From Pseudomonadota bacterium (GTDB taxonomy: Bacteria > Pseudomonadota > Alphaproteobacteria > Rhizobiales > Hyphomicrobiaceae): DNA of 5,291 nt. Made by a program: the position numbers and the translations under genes. Under the pieces are notes generated by a model. The model had not been told where the DNA came from. It did not search any database and worked only from the letters and a program-made list of their open reading frames with translations. Positions 1 through 5,291 of the stretch are shown here, in pieces. How positions within the stretch are numbered: position 1 is the first letter of the stretch; each line of letters starts with the position of its first letter. The DNA lies in the NCBI GenBank assembly GCA_023412745.1, contig JAEZBZ010000004.1, forward strand, positions 1-5,291, in the 5' to 3' direction.

Positions 1-719
1 ACGAAGACACCATGATCCTCAAGGGTGTCGACCTCATCGTGCCTAAGGGTGAGGTGCACGCCATCATGGGTCCGAACGGCTCGGGCAAGTCCACGCTCGC
101 CTACGTGCTCGCCGGACGCGACGACTATGAAGTCACCGAGGGTGACATCCTTTGGAATGGCGAAAGCATTCTCGAGATGGAGCCTGACGAACGCGCCGCC
201 AAAGGCGTGTTCCTGGCCTTCCAGTATCCGATGGAAATTCCCGGTGTCGCAGGATTGACGTTTCTGCGCACCGCGCTCAACGCCACCCGCAAGAAGCGCG
301 GCGAGGCTGAGCTGACGACGCCGGAATTCATGAAGCTGGTACGCGAGAAGGCGGCGAACCTGAACTTCGACGTCGAGATGTTGAAGCGCCCGGTCAACGT
401 CGGCTTCTCCGGCGGCGAGAAGAAGCGTTCGGAAATCCTGCAGATGGCGCTGCTGGAGCCGTCCATGTGCGTGCTCGACGAGACCGACTCCGGCCTCGAC
501 ATCGACGCGCTGAGGATCGTTTCGGAAGGCGTTAATGCGCTGCGTGGCCCGGATCGCGCCATGCTGGTCATCACGCACTATCAGCGGCTGCTGAATTACA
601 TCGTGCCGGACAAGGTACACGTGCTTGCAAAGGGCCGCATCCAGCGGACCGGCGGCAAGGAGCTCGCGCTCGAACTCGAGAAGACCGGCTATGCCGAGTT
701 CGTCTCGGAAGCTGCGTGA
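1..719 (+). CDS. sufC: SufC, Fe-S cluster assembly ATPase (5'-partial)
   Basis: SufC is the cytoplasmic ABC-type ATPase of the SufBCD scaffold; ATP binding and hydrolysis drive rearrangement of SufB-SufD during cluster assembly. Counting from the ATG at 12, it shows Walker A GPNGSGKST (20-28), Q-loop FQYP (70-73), signature FSGGEKKR (132-139), Walker B running into LDETDSGLDIDAL (155-167, typical of SufC) and the switch histidine in ITHYQR (H189). The gene is open at the left edge: the frame reads E-D-T before that ATG, matching the VED stretch of E. coli SufC, whose Walker lysine is K40 against K26 here. About 11 residues therefore lie outside the window, and the ATG at 12 is internal, not the start. 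No membrane segment is present, as expected. The TGA at 717-719 sits against the sufD start region. Identification is secure. Confidence 0.97.
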   Translation, partial: EDTMILKGVDLIVPKGEVHAIMGPNGSGKSTLAYVLAGRDDYEVTEGDILWNGESILEMEPDERAAKGVFLAFQYPMEIPGVAGLTFLRTALNATRKKRGEAELTTPEFMKLVREKAANLNFDVEMLKRPVNVGFSGGEKKRSEILQMALLEPSMCVLDETDSGLDIDALRIVSEGVNALRGPDRAMLVITHYQRLLNYIVPDKVHVLAKGRIQRTGGKELALELEKTGYAEFVSEAA

Positions 720-723
720 GCGC

Positions 724-728
724 GGAGG
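724..728 (+). promoter_or_regulatory. Ribosome binding site of sufD
   Basis: GGAGG lies 5 bases after the sufC stop. It is 11 bases before ATG 740 and 2 bases before ATG 731, so it favours 740 as the sufD start. It cannot serve the GTG at 716, which lies upstream of it. Confidence 0.55.
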
Positions 729-739
729 TTATGAGCCAG

Positions 740-2074
740 ATGAACGTGAGCGTGGCAAAGACCAAGGCCGAAACGGGCCTGACGGAGGCCTTTACGGCTG
801 TCGAAAGCCGCCTGCCCGGCGGCAACTCGGTGCGCGAACAACGCCGCCGCGCGATTGGCGCGTTTGCGTCGCTCGGCCTGCCGCACCGGCGTGTTGAGGA
901 ATGGAAGTACACTGACCTGCGCGGCCTGATGAAGGAAGCGCTGGCCCCGGCCGTCGGCGCTGCTGCGGCGACCAGTGTCGAAGCGCTCGAAAAGGCGCTC
1001 GGGCCGCTGGCGGCGCTCAATGCTGTCCGCGTTGTGTTCGTCAACGGCGCCTGGAGCGAGGCGCTGTCTCGGATTTCCGGCGCTGATGGCGTTGAGATCA
1101 AGGCGCTGGGCGAAGCGCTGGCCGATGCACAGGACAAGGTTGGCGAGAATCTCATCCGCTTGCCGCGCGAGGACGATGCGCTGTCGGCGCTGAACACGGC
1201 CTTTGCGACTGACGGAGCGGTGGTCCGCGTTGCTGACGATGTGACGGTGGAACGGCCGATCCTGCTGGTATTCGCGCGCGCTGGCCAGGACGAGAAAGCG
1301 ATCACCACCCGCAACGTCGTCAGCGTCGGCAAGGGCGCGAAGGTGACGCTGGTCGAGGCGTTCGTGACGCTCGATGGCGCTGCCGATAAAGTCCAGTCCA
1401 ACACGCAGACCGACATCGTGATTGGTGATGAAGCAGCCGTCACGCACGTCAAGTCGGTGATCGACACCGGCAAGGCTGTGCATCTGGCGGGCTGCAACGC
1501 CGGCATCGGCGCGGACGCCAGTTATCGGGCATTCCAGTTCACGGTCGGCACCGGTCTGACCCGCAATCAGATCTTCGTCACCTTCAACGGCGAGGGTAGC
1601 AAGCTTGATTGCTCGGGCGCGTTCCTGGCGAAAGGCAGCGAGCACGTCGACACCACGCTGGTGGTCGATCATGCGGTGCCGGGCTGCGAAAGCCGCGAGC
1701 TGTACAAGGGCGTTATGGACGACCGCGCACGTGGGATCTTCCAGGGCAAGGTCATCGTACGGCAGGACGCGCAGAAGACCGACGGCAAGCAGATGGCGCA
1801 GGCGCTGATGCTGTCGCCGGATTGCGAGTTCGACAGCAAGCCGGAGCTGGAAATCTATGCCGACGACGTGATCTGCGGCCACGGGTCGACTGTCGCCGAG
1901 ATAGATCCGACGATGATCTTCTATTGTATGTCGCGCGGTATTCCGGAAGCTGAAGCGCGCGCCCTGCTGATCGAGTCGTTCGTCGGCGAGGCGATCGAGA
2001 AGGTCGAGGACGAGACGGTTCAGGAGGCGCTGAAGCAATCGGCGCGCGACTGGATGAACCGTCGGGTCGACTAA
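740..2074 (+). CDS. sufD: SufD, Fe-S cluster assembly scaffold subunit
   Basis: SufD pairs with SufB and with SufC in the SufBC2D scaffold where Fe-S clusters are built; it is also linked to iron acquisition. The 444-residue product has the SufD N-terminal motif EEWKYTDL (about 53-60), a beta-helix-like middle, and the C-terminal core IYADDVICGHGSTVAEID. Within that core, C379 and H381 match E. coli C358 and H360, the histidine being needed at the SufB-SufD interface. The start is uncertain. ATG at 740 is chosen because GGAGG at 724-728 lies 11 bases upstream and the product then begins MNVSVAK. ATG at 731 is only 2 bases from that site. GTG at 716 would overlap the sufC stop as GTGA, has GGAAG 4 bases upstream, and adds 8 residues. 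The product is not SufB: it is shorter than the family (about 490 residues) and starts like SufD. Only the start is in doubt. Confidence 0.95.
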   Translation: MNVSVAKTKAETGLTEAFTAVESRLPGGNSVREQRRRAIGAFASLGLPHRRVEEWKYTDLRGLMKEALAPAVGAAAATSVEALEKALGPLAALNAVRVVFVNGAWSEALSRISGADGVEIKALGEALADAQDKVGENLIRLPREDDALSALNTAFATDGAVVRVADDVTVERPILLVFARAGQDEKAITTRNVVSVGKGAKVTLVEAFVTLDGAADKVQSNTQTDIVIGDEAAVTHVKSVIDTGKAVHLAGCNAGIGADASYRAFQFTVGTGLTRNQIFVTFNGEGSKLDCSGAFLAKGSEHVDTTLVVDHAVPGCESRELYKGVMDDRARGIFQGKVIVRQDAQKTDGKQMAQALMLSPDCEFDSKPELEIYADDVICGHGSTVAEIDPTMIFYCMSRGIPEAEARALLIESFVGEAIEKVEDETVQEALKQSARDWMNRRVD

Positions 2075-2083
2075 ACCAGGGAA

Positions 2084-2100
2084 CGGCTCGATATGAGCCG
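2084..2100 (+). other. Hairpin between sufD and sufS
   Basis: CGGCTC (2084-2089) and GAGCCG (2095-2100) are perfect 6-base inverted arms around the 5-base loop GATAT. The hairpin starts 10 bases after the sufD stop and ends 9 bases before the TTG of sufS. No T-run follows, so it does not look like an intrinsic terminator, and termination here would cut the operon in half. It sits between AGGGA (2078-2082) and the sufS start, which suggests a role in translation or mRNA stability. That role is inference. A 6-base stem in so short a gap could also arise by chance. Confidence 0.5.
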
Positions 2101-2113
2101 GACGATGCGTTGA
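2093..2113 (+). other. Possible six-codon minicistron overlapping the sufS start
   Basis: An ATG at 2093 opens a six-codon frame (MSRTMR) whose TGA at 2111-2113 overlaps the TTG of sufS as TTGA. AGGGA at 2078-2082 lies 10 bases before this ATG, a normal Shine-Dalgarno distance. If translated, it could deliver terminating ribosomes onto the sufS start (translational coupling). The ATG lies across the loop and 3' arm of the hairpin at 2084-2100, so hairpin formation and translation of this frame would compete. A frame this short is easily accidental, so this is a suggestion only. Confidence 0.25.
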
Positions 2114-3369
2114 CACAAACTGTGGCAAACCTGAAGCCGGCTCTCGGACAGAAGTTCGATGTCGAACGCATTCGCGCCGACTTCCCGATCCTGTTCCGGG
2201 AAATTTACGGCAAACCGCTCGTCTATCTCGATAACGCTGCTTCGGCGCAGAAGCCGCAGCCGGTCATCGAGGCGATGGATCATGTGCTGCGTTTCGAGTA
2301 CGCCAACGTGCATCGCGGCATCCATCTGCTGTCGAACACTGCGACCCAGAAGTACGAGGACGCGCGCGAGATCACACGCCGCTTCCTCAATGCCACCTCG
2401 ACGGACGAGATCATCTTCACCAAGAATGCCACCGAGGCGATAAACTTGGTGTCGTATGCCTGGGGCCTGGAGAACATCCAGGAAGGCGACGAAATAGTGC
2501 TCTCGATCATGGAGCACCATTCCAACATCGTGCCGTGGCACTTCCTGCGGGAACGCAAAGGCGCGGTGCTGAAGTGGGTGCCGATCTCCGACAGCGGTCA
2601 GTTCCTGATCGACGAATTCGAGCGGCTGCTGACACCGCGCACCAAGATGGTGGCGCTGGCGCATGTCTCGAACGTCACCGGTACCGTCGTCCCGGTGAAG
2701 GAGGTCTGCCGCATCGCGCACGAGCGCGGTATCCCGGTGCTGATCGACGGCTCGCAGGGCGCTGTGCATCTGCCGGTCGACGTTGCCGATATCGATTGCG
2801 ACTACTATGTGTTCACCGGACACAAGGTGTACGGGCCGTCGGGCATCGGCGTGCTGTACGGCAAGAAGGTGCTGCTGGAGAAGCTGCCCCCGTTCCTGGG
2901 TGGCGGCTCGATGATCGAAAGCGTCGCTGTCGACAAAATCACCTATGGCCAGTTGCCGAACAGGTTCGAGGCAGGCACGCCACCGATCGTCGAGGCGATC
3001 GGGCTTGGCGCAGCCCTGAACTACATGATGCAGATTGGACGCGATGATATTGCTGCGCATGAGCATGAACTGACGCGCTACGCCCAGCAGCGGCTTTCGG
3101 AGCTGAATTGGCTGAAGGTGTACGGCACTACGCCGGACAAGAGCGCGATCGTCTCGTTCAGCGTAGAAGGACTGCATCCCCACGACGTTTCGACGATTAT
3201 CGATCGGTCAGGGATTGCCGTCCGCGCCGGGCATCATTGCGCCCAGCCGCTGATGGACCGTTTCGGCGTTCCGGCAATGACCCGCGCTTCGTTCGGGGTG
3301 TACAACACGAAAGCGGAAGTCGATGCGCTCGCTGACGCGCTGATCCGCGCCCATGAGTTTTTCGCCTGA
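2110..3369 (+). CDS. sufS: SufS, cysteine desulfurase (PLP-dependent)
   Basis: SufS converts L-cysteine to L-alanine and leaves a persulfide on its active cysteine, supplying sulfur to the SUF scaffold. The 419-residue protein is a fold-type I PLP enzyme of the group II desulfurases. It shows YLDNAASAQKP (39-49), the cofactor-stacking H136 in EHHSNIVPW, Schiff-base K239 in TGHKVYGPSGIG, the GGGSMI loop, R372 and active C377 in RAGHHCAQPL, and R392. These match E. coli K226, C364 and R379 at a constant offset of 13. No ATG is usable near the 5' end: in-frame starts are TTG 2110 and GTG 2122, and the next in-frame ATG (2275) would delete conserved motifs. TTG 2110 is chosen because of the hairpin arrangement upstream; GTG 2122 remains possible. 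Group II enzymes need SufE or SufU as acceptor, and neither is encoded here. Confidence 0.95.
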   Translation: MTQTVANLKPALGQKFDVERIRADFPILFREIYGKPLVYLDNAASAQKPQPVIEAMDHVLRFEYANVHRGIHLLSNTATQKYEDAREITRRFLNATSTDEIIFTKNATEAINLVSYAWGLENIQEGDEIVLSIMEHHSNIVPWHFLRERKGAVLKWVPISDSGQFLIDEFERLLTPRTKMVALAHVSNVTGTVVPVKEVCRIAHERGIPVLIDGSQGAVHLPVDVADIDCDYYVFTGHKVYGPSGIGVLYGKKVLLEKLPPFLGGGSMIESVAVDKITYGQLPNRFEAGTPPIVEAIGLGAALNYMMQIGRDDIAAHEHELTRYAQQRLSELNWLKVYGTTPDKSAIVSFSVEGLHPHDVSTIIDRSGIAVRAGHHCAQPLMDRFGVPAMTRASFGVYNTKAEVDALADALIRAHEFFA

Positions 3370-3373
3370 GGAG
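3368..3373 (+). promoter_or_regulatory. Ribosome binding site of sufT, overlapping the sufS stop
   Basis: GAGGAG overlaps the last two bases of the sufS TGA. It lies 10 bases before GTG 3384 and 13 bases before ATG 3387. The placement suggests sufT is translated from the same message as sufS. Confidence 0.6.
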
Positions 3374-3386
3374 TAGACGTCGCGTG

Positions 3387-3827
3387 ATGGACGAGAAGCA
3401 TCAGGGCCACGCTGCTATGGATAGCGATGCTGACGCGTCGCCGGAAATGGCCGACACCGCCCCGCCCACGGTTGCGCAGGGCGGCACACCAGTTGAGGGC
3501 TCAAGCCTATCCGCTGAGGAACTTGAGCGGCTAACCGCGGATATCGTCGCCGCGCTCAAGACCGTCTATGATCCGGAAATCCCTAGCGATATCTATGAGT
3601 TGGGCCTGATCTACAAGATCGACGTTGACGACAGCCGTCACGTCTCCATCGAAATGACGCTGACGGCGCCCGGCTGTCCGGTGGCCGGTGAAATGCCCAA
3701 ATGGGTGGAAGATGCGGTCTGCGCAGTGCCCGGCGTCAGCGGAGCAAGCGTCGAGCTGACGTTCGATCCCCCGTGGGACAAGGACCGCATGAGCGACGAG
3801 GCCAAGCTGGCGTTGAACATGTTCTAG
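3387..3827 (+). CDS. sufT: SufT, MIP18/DUF59-family Fe-S maturation factor
   Basis: SufT-type proteins carry a DUF59 (MIP18-like) domain and help mature Fe-S proteins, often under high demand for clusters; they are common in SUF operons. Of 146 residues, about 41-146 form the domain. It opens with the DPEIP motif (62-66) followed by IYELGLIY, then TLTAPGCPVAGE with the conserved cysteine C97, and ends in LTFDPPWDKDRMSDEAKLALNMF. Residues 1-40 are an acidic, Pro/Ala/Ser-rich extension that looks disordered. An adjacent GTG at 3384 would add one residue, and ATG 3417 would remove ten. The gene starts 17 bases after sufS, so it is almost certainly in the same operon. A PaaD-like phenylacetate role is unlikely in this context. 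Confidence 0.92.
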   Translation: MDEKHQGHAAMDSDADASPEMADTAPPTVAQGGTPVEGSSLSAEELERLTADIVAALKTVYDPEIPSDIYELGLIYKIDVDDSRHVSIEMTLTAPGCPVAGEMPKWVEDAVCAVPGVSGASVELTFDPPWDKDRMSDEAKLALNMF

Positions 3828-3829
3828 CA

Positions 3830-3902
3830 GCTCTGCGCCGGGCAGGCTCGCAATCGTCGCGAAGCAGGCTATATATCAGATATCCGGGACTTAACGCAGA
3901 GC
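3830..3902 (+). repeat. Inverted repeat spanning the sufT-sufA gap
   Basis: GCTCTGCG (3830-3837) is the exact reverse complement of CGCAGAGC (3895-3902). Just inside the arms, CCGG at 3838-3841 can pair with CCGG at 3884-3887, leaving a 7-base bulge on the 3' side. The arms begin 3 bases after the sufT stop and end 9 bases before the sufA ATG, so they enclose nearly the whole gap. In RNA the 3' arm would cover the only purine-rich stretch upstream of sufA (AGAG, 3898-3901). The match is visible in the sequence; folding and function are inference. One such 8-base match in a gap this size is only moderately unlikely by chance. Confidence 0.45.
3873..3883. promoter_or_regulatory. AT-rich hyphenated dyad upstream of sufA
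   Basis: ATATC (3873-3877) and GATAT (3879-3883) are perfect inverted half-sites around a single A, in an otherwise GC-rich region. The site is 28 bases before the sufA start. It could be an operator or the melting region of a sufA promoter: TATATC at 3872-3877 resembles a -10 box, but no good -35 box lies 16-18 bases upstream. It does not match the Irr/ICE or RirA iron-box patterns I know from alphaproteobacteria. Confidence 0.25.
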
Positions 3903-3911
3903 GAACAAGTC

Positions 3912-4298
3912 ATGGCGACCCTACGACCCAAGCCCAAGGTAATGACGCTGACCGACGCAGCCGCAGAGCGCGTGCGGCAGATCATGGCGTCGCGCCCGGG
4001 CGTCGTGGCGCTGCGCGTCGGTGTTAAGAACGCGGGCTGCGCCGGTATGGAATACACGATGTCCTGGGCCGAAAGCCAGGAAGCGCTCGACGAAGTGATC
4101 GAGGACAAGGGCGTCAAGGTTCTGATCGAGCCGAAGGCGGTGCTGTTCCTGCTCGGCACGGAGATGGACTACAAGGTCGACAAGCTGTCGGCGCAGTTCG
4201 TCTTCAACAATCCCAACCAGCAGAGCGCCTGCGGTTGCGGCGTTTCAGTGGCGATCACGCCGGCTTCCAAGGAGAAGCTGGAAGCGATGAAGGTCTGA
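3912..4298 (+). CDS. sufA: SufA/IscA-type Fe-S carrier protein
   Basis: A-type carriers bind an Fe-S cluster or iron and pass it to apo-proteins after assembly on the scaffold. The 128-residue product covers the HesB/IscA domain from about residue 11. It has all three ligand cysteines: C43 in NAGCAGMEY, and C107 and C109 in the C-terminal SACGCG motif. The stretch VLFLLGTEMDYKVDKLSAQFVFNNPN before the CGC motif is typical of alphaproteobacterial SUF-linked members. The first 10 residues are a basic, proline-containing lead-in. ATG 3912 lacks a clear Shine-Dalgarno; ATG 3942 (M11, at the domain edge) is an alternative preceded closely by AAGG. The gene is separated from sufT by 84 bases, the largest gap in the window, so it may have its own control. 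SufA versus IscA cannot be settled by sequence alone; the operon favours sufA. Confidence 0.92.
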   Translation: MATLRPKPKVMTLTDAAAERVRQIMASRPGVVALRVGVKNAGCAGMEYTMSWAESQEALDEVIEDKGVKVLIEPKAVLFLLGTEMDYKVDKLSAQFVFNNPNQQSACGCGVSVAITPASKEKLEAMKV

Positions 4299-4340
4299 GA
4301 CGTCCGTCTTCTCGCGCGGGCTCAAATCCACACACGTATC

Positions 4341-4346
4341 AGGAGG
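4341..4346 (+). promoter_or_regulatory. Strong ribosome binding site of the DUF924 gene
   Basis: AGGAGG, a full-strength Shine-Dalgarno, lies 5 bases before ATG 4352 and fixes the start of the DUF924 gene. It is the best such site in the window. The rest of the 53-base gap after sufA (4299-4351) shows no convincing promoter or terminator. Confidence 0.8.
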
Positions 4347-4351
4347 CAACG

Positions 4352-4927
4352 ATGGCCGCAGATTCAGCATCTCCGGTGGGCGATCCAGCGTGGGTCGACG
4401 AGGTGCTGTCGTTCTGGTTCGGCGAGTTGGACAAGGCGGCCTGGTTCACGAAGAGCGATGCCACAGACGCGCGCATTCGTGACCGTTTCGCGGAACTTTA
4501 CGAAAAGATCGCGGCTGCTCCGGCCGAGGATCAATTGACGAATTCGCGCCGCGCGCTGGCGGCGGTCATCGTTCTGGATCAGTTCTCTCGCAATATGTTC
4601 CGCAGCTCACCGAAGGCCTTCGCGGCGGACCCGGTTGCCCGTACGATCGCCACGGGCGCACTCGATCGCGGCTTCGGCAAGGACTACGGCCTGGACGAGG
4701 CCGCGTTCATGTTCCTGCCGTTCGAGCACAGCGAGAAGCTGGCGGACCAGGATAAGTCCGTAGAGTTGTTCTCCAGCCTCGGCGATGAGGAATACACCCG
4801 CTACGCCATCGCGCACCGGGACATCATCGCGAGGTTCGGCCGCTTTCCGCATCGCAACGCGGTTCTGGGGCGGCAGTCATCGCTGGAGGAAGCCGAGTTC
4901 CTGACGCAGCCGGGCAGCTCGTTCTGA
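4352..4927 (+). CDS. DUF924 family protein
   Basis: The 191-residue product belongs to the DUF924 family of alpha-helical, TPR-like proteins, common in proteobacteria and without an established function. Family hallmarks, in order: VLSFWFGEL (18-26), AWFTKSDATDARIRDRF (30-46), the core VLDQFSRNMFR (74-84), AFAADPVAR (89-97), and FLPFEHSEKLADQ (121-133) with H126. It ends in FGRFPHRNAVLGRQSSLEEAEFL, also typical. No signal peptide or membrane segment is seen, so it is probably cytosolic. The frame is open upstream to 4235 inside sufA, but ATG 4352 is preferred because of AGGAGG 5 bases upstream and because the family similarity begins after it. The gene lies 53 bases after sufA on the same strand and may be read through from the suf operon. 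No link to Fe-S chemistry is visible: the protein has no cysteine. Confidence 0.9.
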   Translation: MAADSASPVGDPAWVDEVLSFWFGELDKAAWFTKSDATDARIRDRFAELYEKIAAAPAEDQLTNSRRALAAVIVLDQFSRNMFRSSPKAFAADPVARTIATGALDRGFGKDYGLDEAAFMFLPFEHSEKLADQDKSVELFSSLGDEEYTRYAIAHRDIIARFGRFPHRNAVLGRQSSLEEAEFLTQPGSSF

Positions 4928-4945
4928 GGTGAACGGCGCGCTGCG

Positions 4946-5291
4946 ATGACGACGACATCGGGCTTCCTCGACATGCCGAAGGATCACTTCGCGGCGCTGG
5001 GCGCGATCAGCGTTCGGCGCATGTTCGGCGGTGCCGGTATCTATTGCGATGGCCTGATGTTCGGCCTCGTCGCCGACGATGTGCTCTACCTGAAGGCTGA
5101 TGACGGCAATCGCGCCGTGTTCGAGGTTGAGGGCCTGGACGCATTTGCCTACGAGACCAGCAAGGGCGTGACCGTGATCGCATCGTATCGCAGGGCGCCG
5201 GAACGCCTACGGGATGATCCCGACGAGGCTATGATCTGGGGCAGAAACGCATTGGCGCCCGCCCGCCCCGCAGCGGCCCAAGCAAATCGAA
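4946..5291 (+). CDS. TfoX N-terminal domain protein (3'-partial)
   Basis: The frame from ATG 4946 stays open to the right edge (115 codons visible, no stop), so the gene is cut by the window. The product matches the TfoX N-terminal domain: RRMFGGAGIYCDGLMFGLVADDVLYLKADD (24-53), then a phenylalanine-rich turn, YETSKG, and an IASYRRAPERLRDDPDEAMIWGRNAL helix region (79-103). The tail is Ala/Pro-rich. In gammaproteobacteria the domain belongs to the competence regulator TfoX/Sxy, but alphaproteobacteria carry many short stand-alone copies with no shown role in competence, so no gene symbol is given. It starts 18 bases after the DUF924 stop. The nearest Shine-Dalgarno-like bases, GAGGTG at 4926-4931, are 14 bases from the ATG, so the start is less certain than the identity. 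Confidence 0.85.
   Translation, partial: MTTTSGFLDMPKDHFAALGAISVRRMFGGAGIYCDGLMFGLVADDVLYLKADDGNRAVFEVEGLDAFAYETSKGVTVIASYRRAPERLRDDPDEAMIWGRNALAPARPAAAQANR

Noticed and set aside
12..14. ATG as the start of sufC
   Set aside because: The frame continues upstream to the edge with E-D-T, which aligns with SufC residues before this point; starting here would remove the first strand of the ATPase fold.
571..1506. A 311-codon - strand frame rich in Ser, Ala and Arg
   Set aside because: Low-complexity product antisense to sufC and sufD, with no domain and no plausible ribosome site.
689..2128. A 479-codon open frame on the - strand opposite sufD
   Set aside because: It covers the secure sufD gene and its Arg/His/Ala-rich product resembles no family I know. 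It fits the long antisense frames expected from strong G/C third-position bias.
2071..3183. A 370-codon open frame on the - strand opposite sufS
   Set aside because: It lies opposite the well-conserved sufS frame, has no recognisable motif, and has the same bias-driven origin.
3849..3877. A sigma-70 type promoter for sufA using TATATC as -10
   Set aside because: The bases at the -35 position (CGCAAT, 3849-3854) are a poor match, so I list only the dyad as a low-confidence site.
4298..4309. AGACG-TC-CGTCT as a terminator after sufA
   Set aside because: The loop of two bases is too tight, the stem is only five pairs, and no T-run follows.
4235..4351. Extension of the DUF924 gene back into sufA
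   Set aside because: The added residues are a shadow of sufA in another frame, and AGGAGG sits exactly right for ATG 4352.
1..5291. Mobile elements, CRISPR arrays, tRNA or rRNA genes
   Set aside because: I saw no transposase, integrase, regularly spaced repeats, tRNA-like cloverleaf or rRNA sequence; almost all bases are accounted for by housekeeping genes of even composition.

Overview
The window carries the distal part of a chromosomal SUF iron-sulfur cluster assembly operon, followed by two accessory genes, all on the + strand. The source is most likely an alphaproteobacterium of the Hyphomicrobiales (Rhizobiales), near Bradyrhizobium, Rhodopseudomonas or Afipia. I infer this from the high GC content, the strong G/C bias at third codon positions, the order sufC-sufD-sufS-sufT-sufA, and the look of the proteins. 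Genus cannot be fixed by eye.

Layout: 1-719 is sufC, missing its 5' end at the window edge. 740-2074 is sufD, whose start is ambiguous and could overlap sufC. 2110-3369 is sufS, which has only non-ATG starts and lies behind a small hairpin. 3387-3827 is sufT (MIP18/DUF59 family). 3828-3911 is an 84-base gap with an inverted repeat, a short direct repeat and an AT-rich dyad. 3912-4298 is a sufA/iscA-type carrier gene. 4352-4927 encodes a DUF924 protein. 4946-5291 encodes a TfoX N-terminal domain protein that runs off the right edge. No gene-free stretch exceeds about 85 bases.

How the genes fit together: SufS takes sulfur from cysteine. SufC (ATPase) and SufD belong to the SufBCD scaffold, and sufB should lie just left of the window. 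SufA is an A-type carrier and SufT is a maturation factor for Fe-S proteins. No sulfur acceptor (SufE or SufU) and no IscR-type regulator is visible here. The DUF924 and TfoX-like genes follow closely and may be cotranscribed, but nothing in the sequence ties them functionally to Fe-S assembly.

I see no new system: the coding content is a recognisable housekeeping operon. The points worth a second look are in the gene junctions. The main one is the sufD-sufS junction, where a hairpin may bring a remote Shine-Dalgarno sequence next to a TTG start. The second is the structured sufT-sufA gap.
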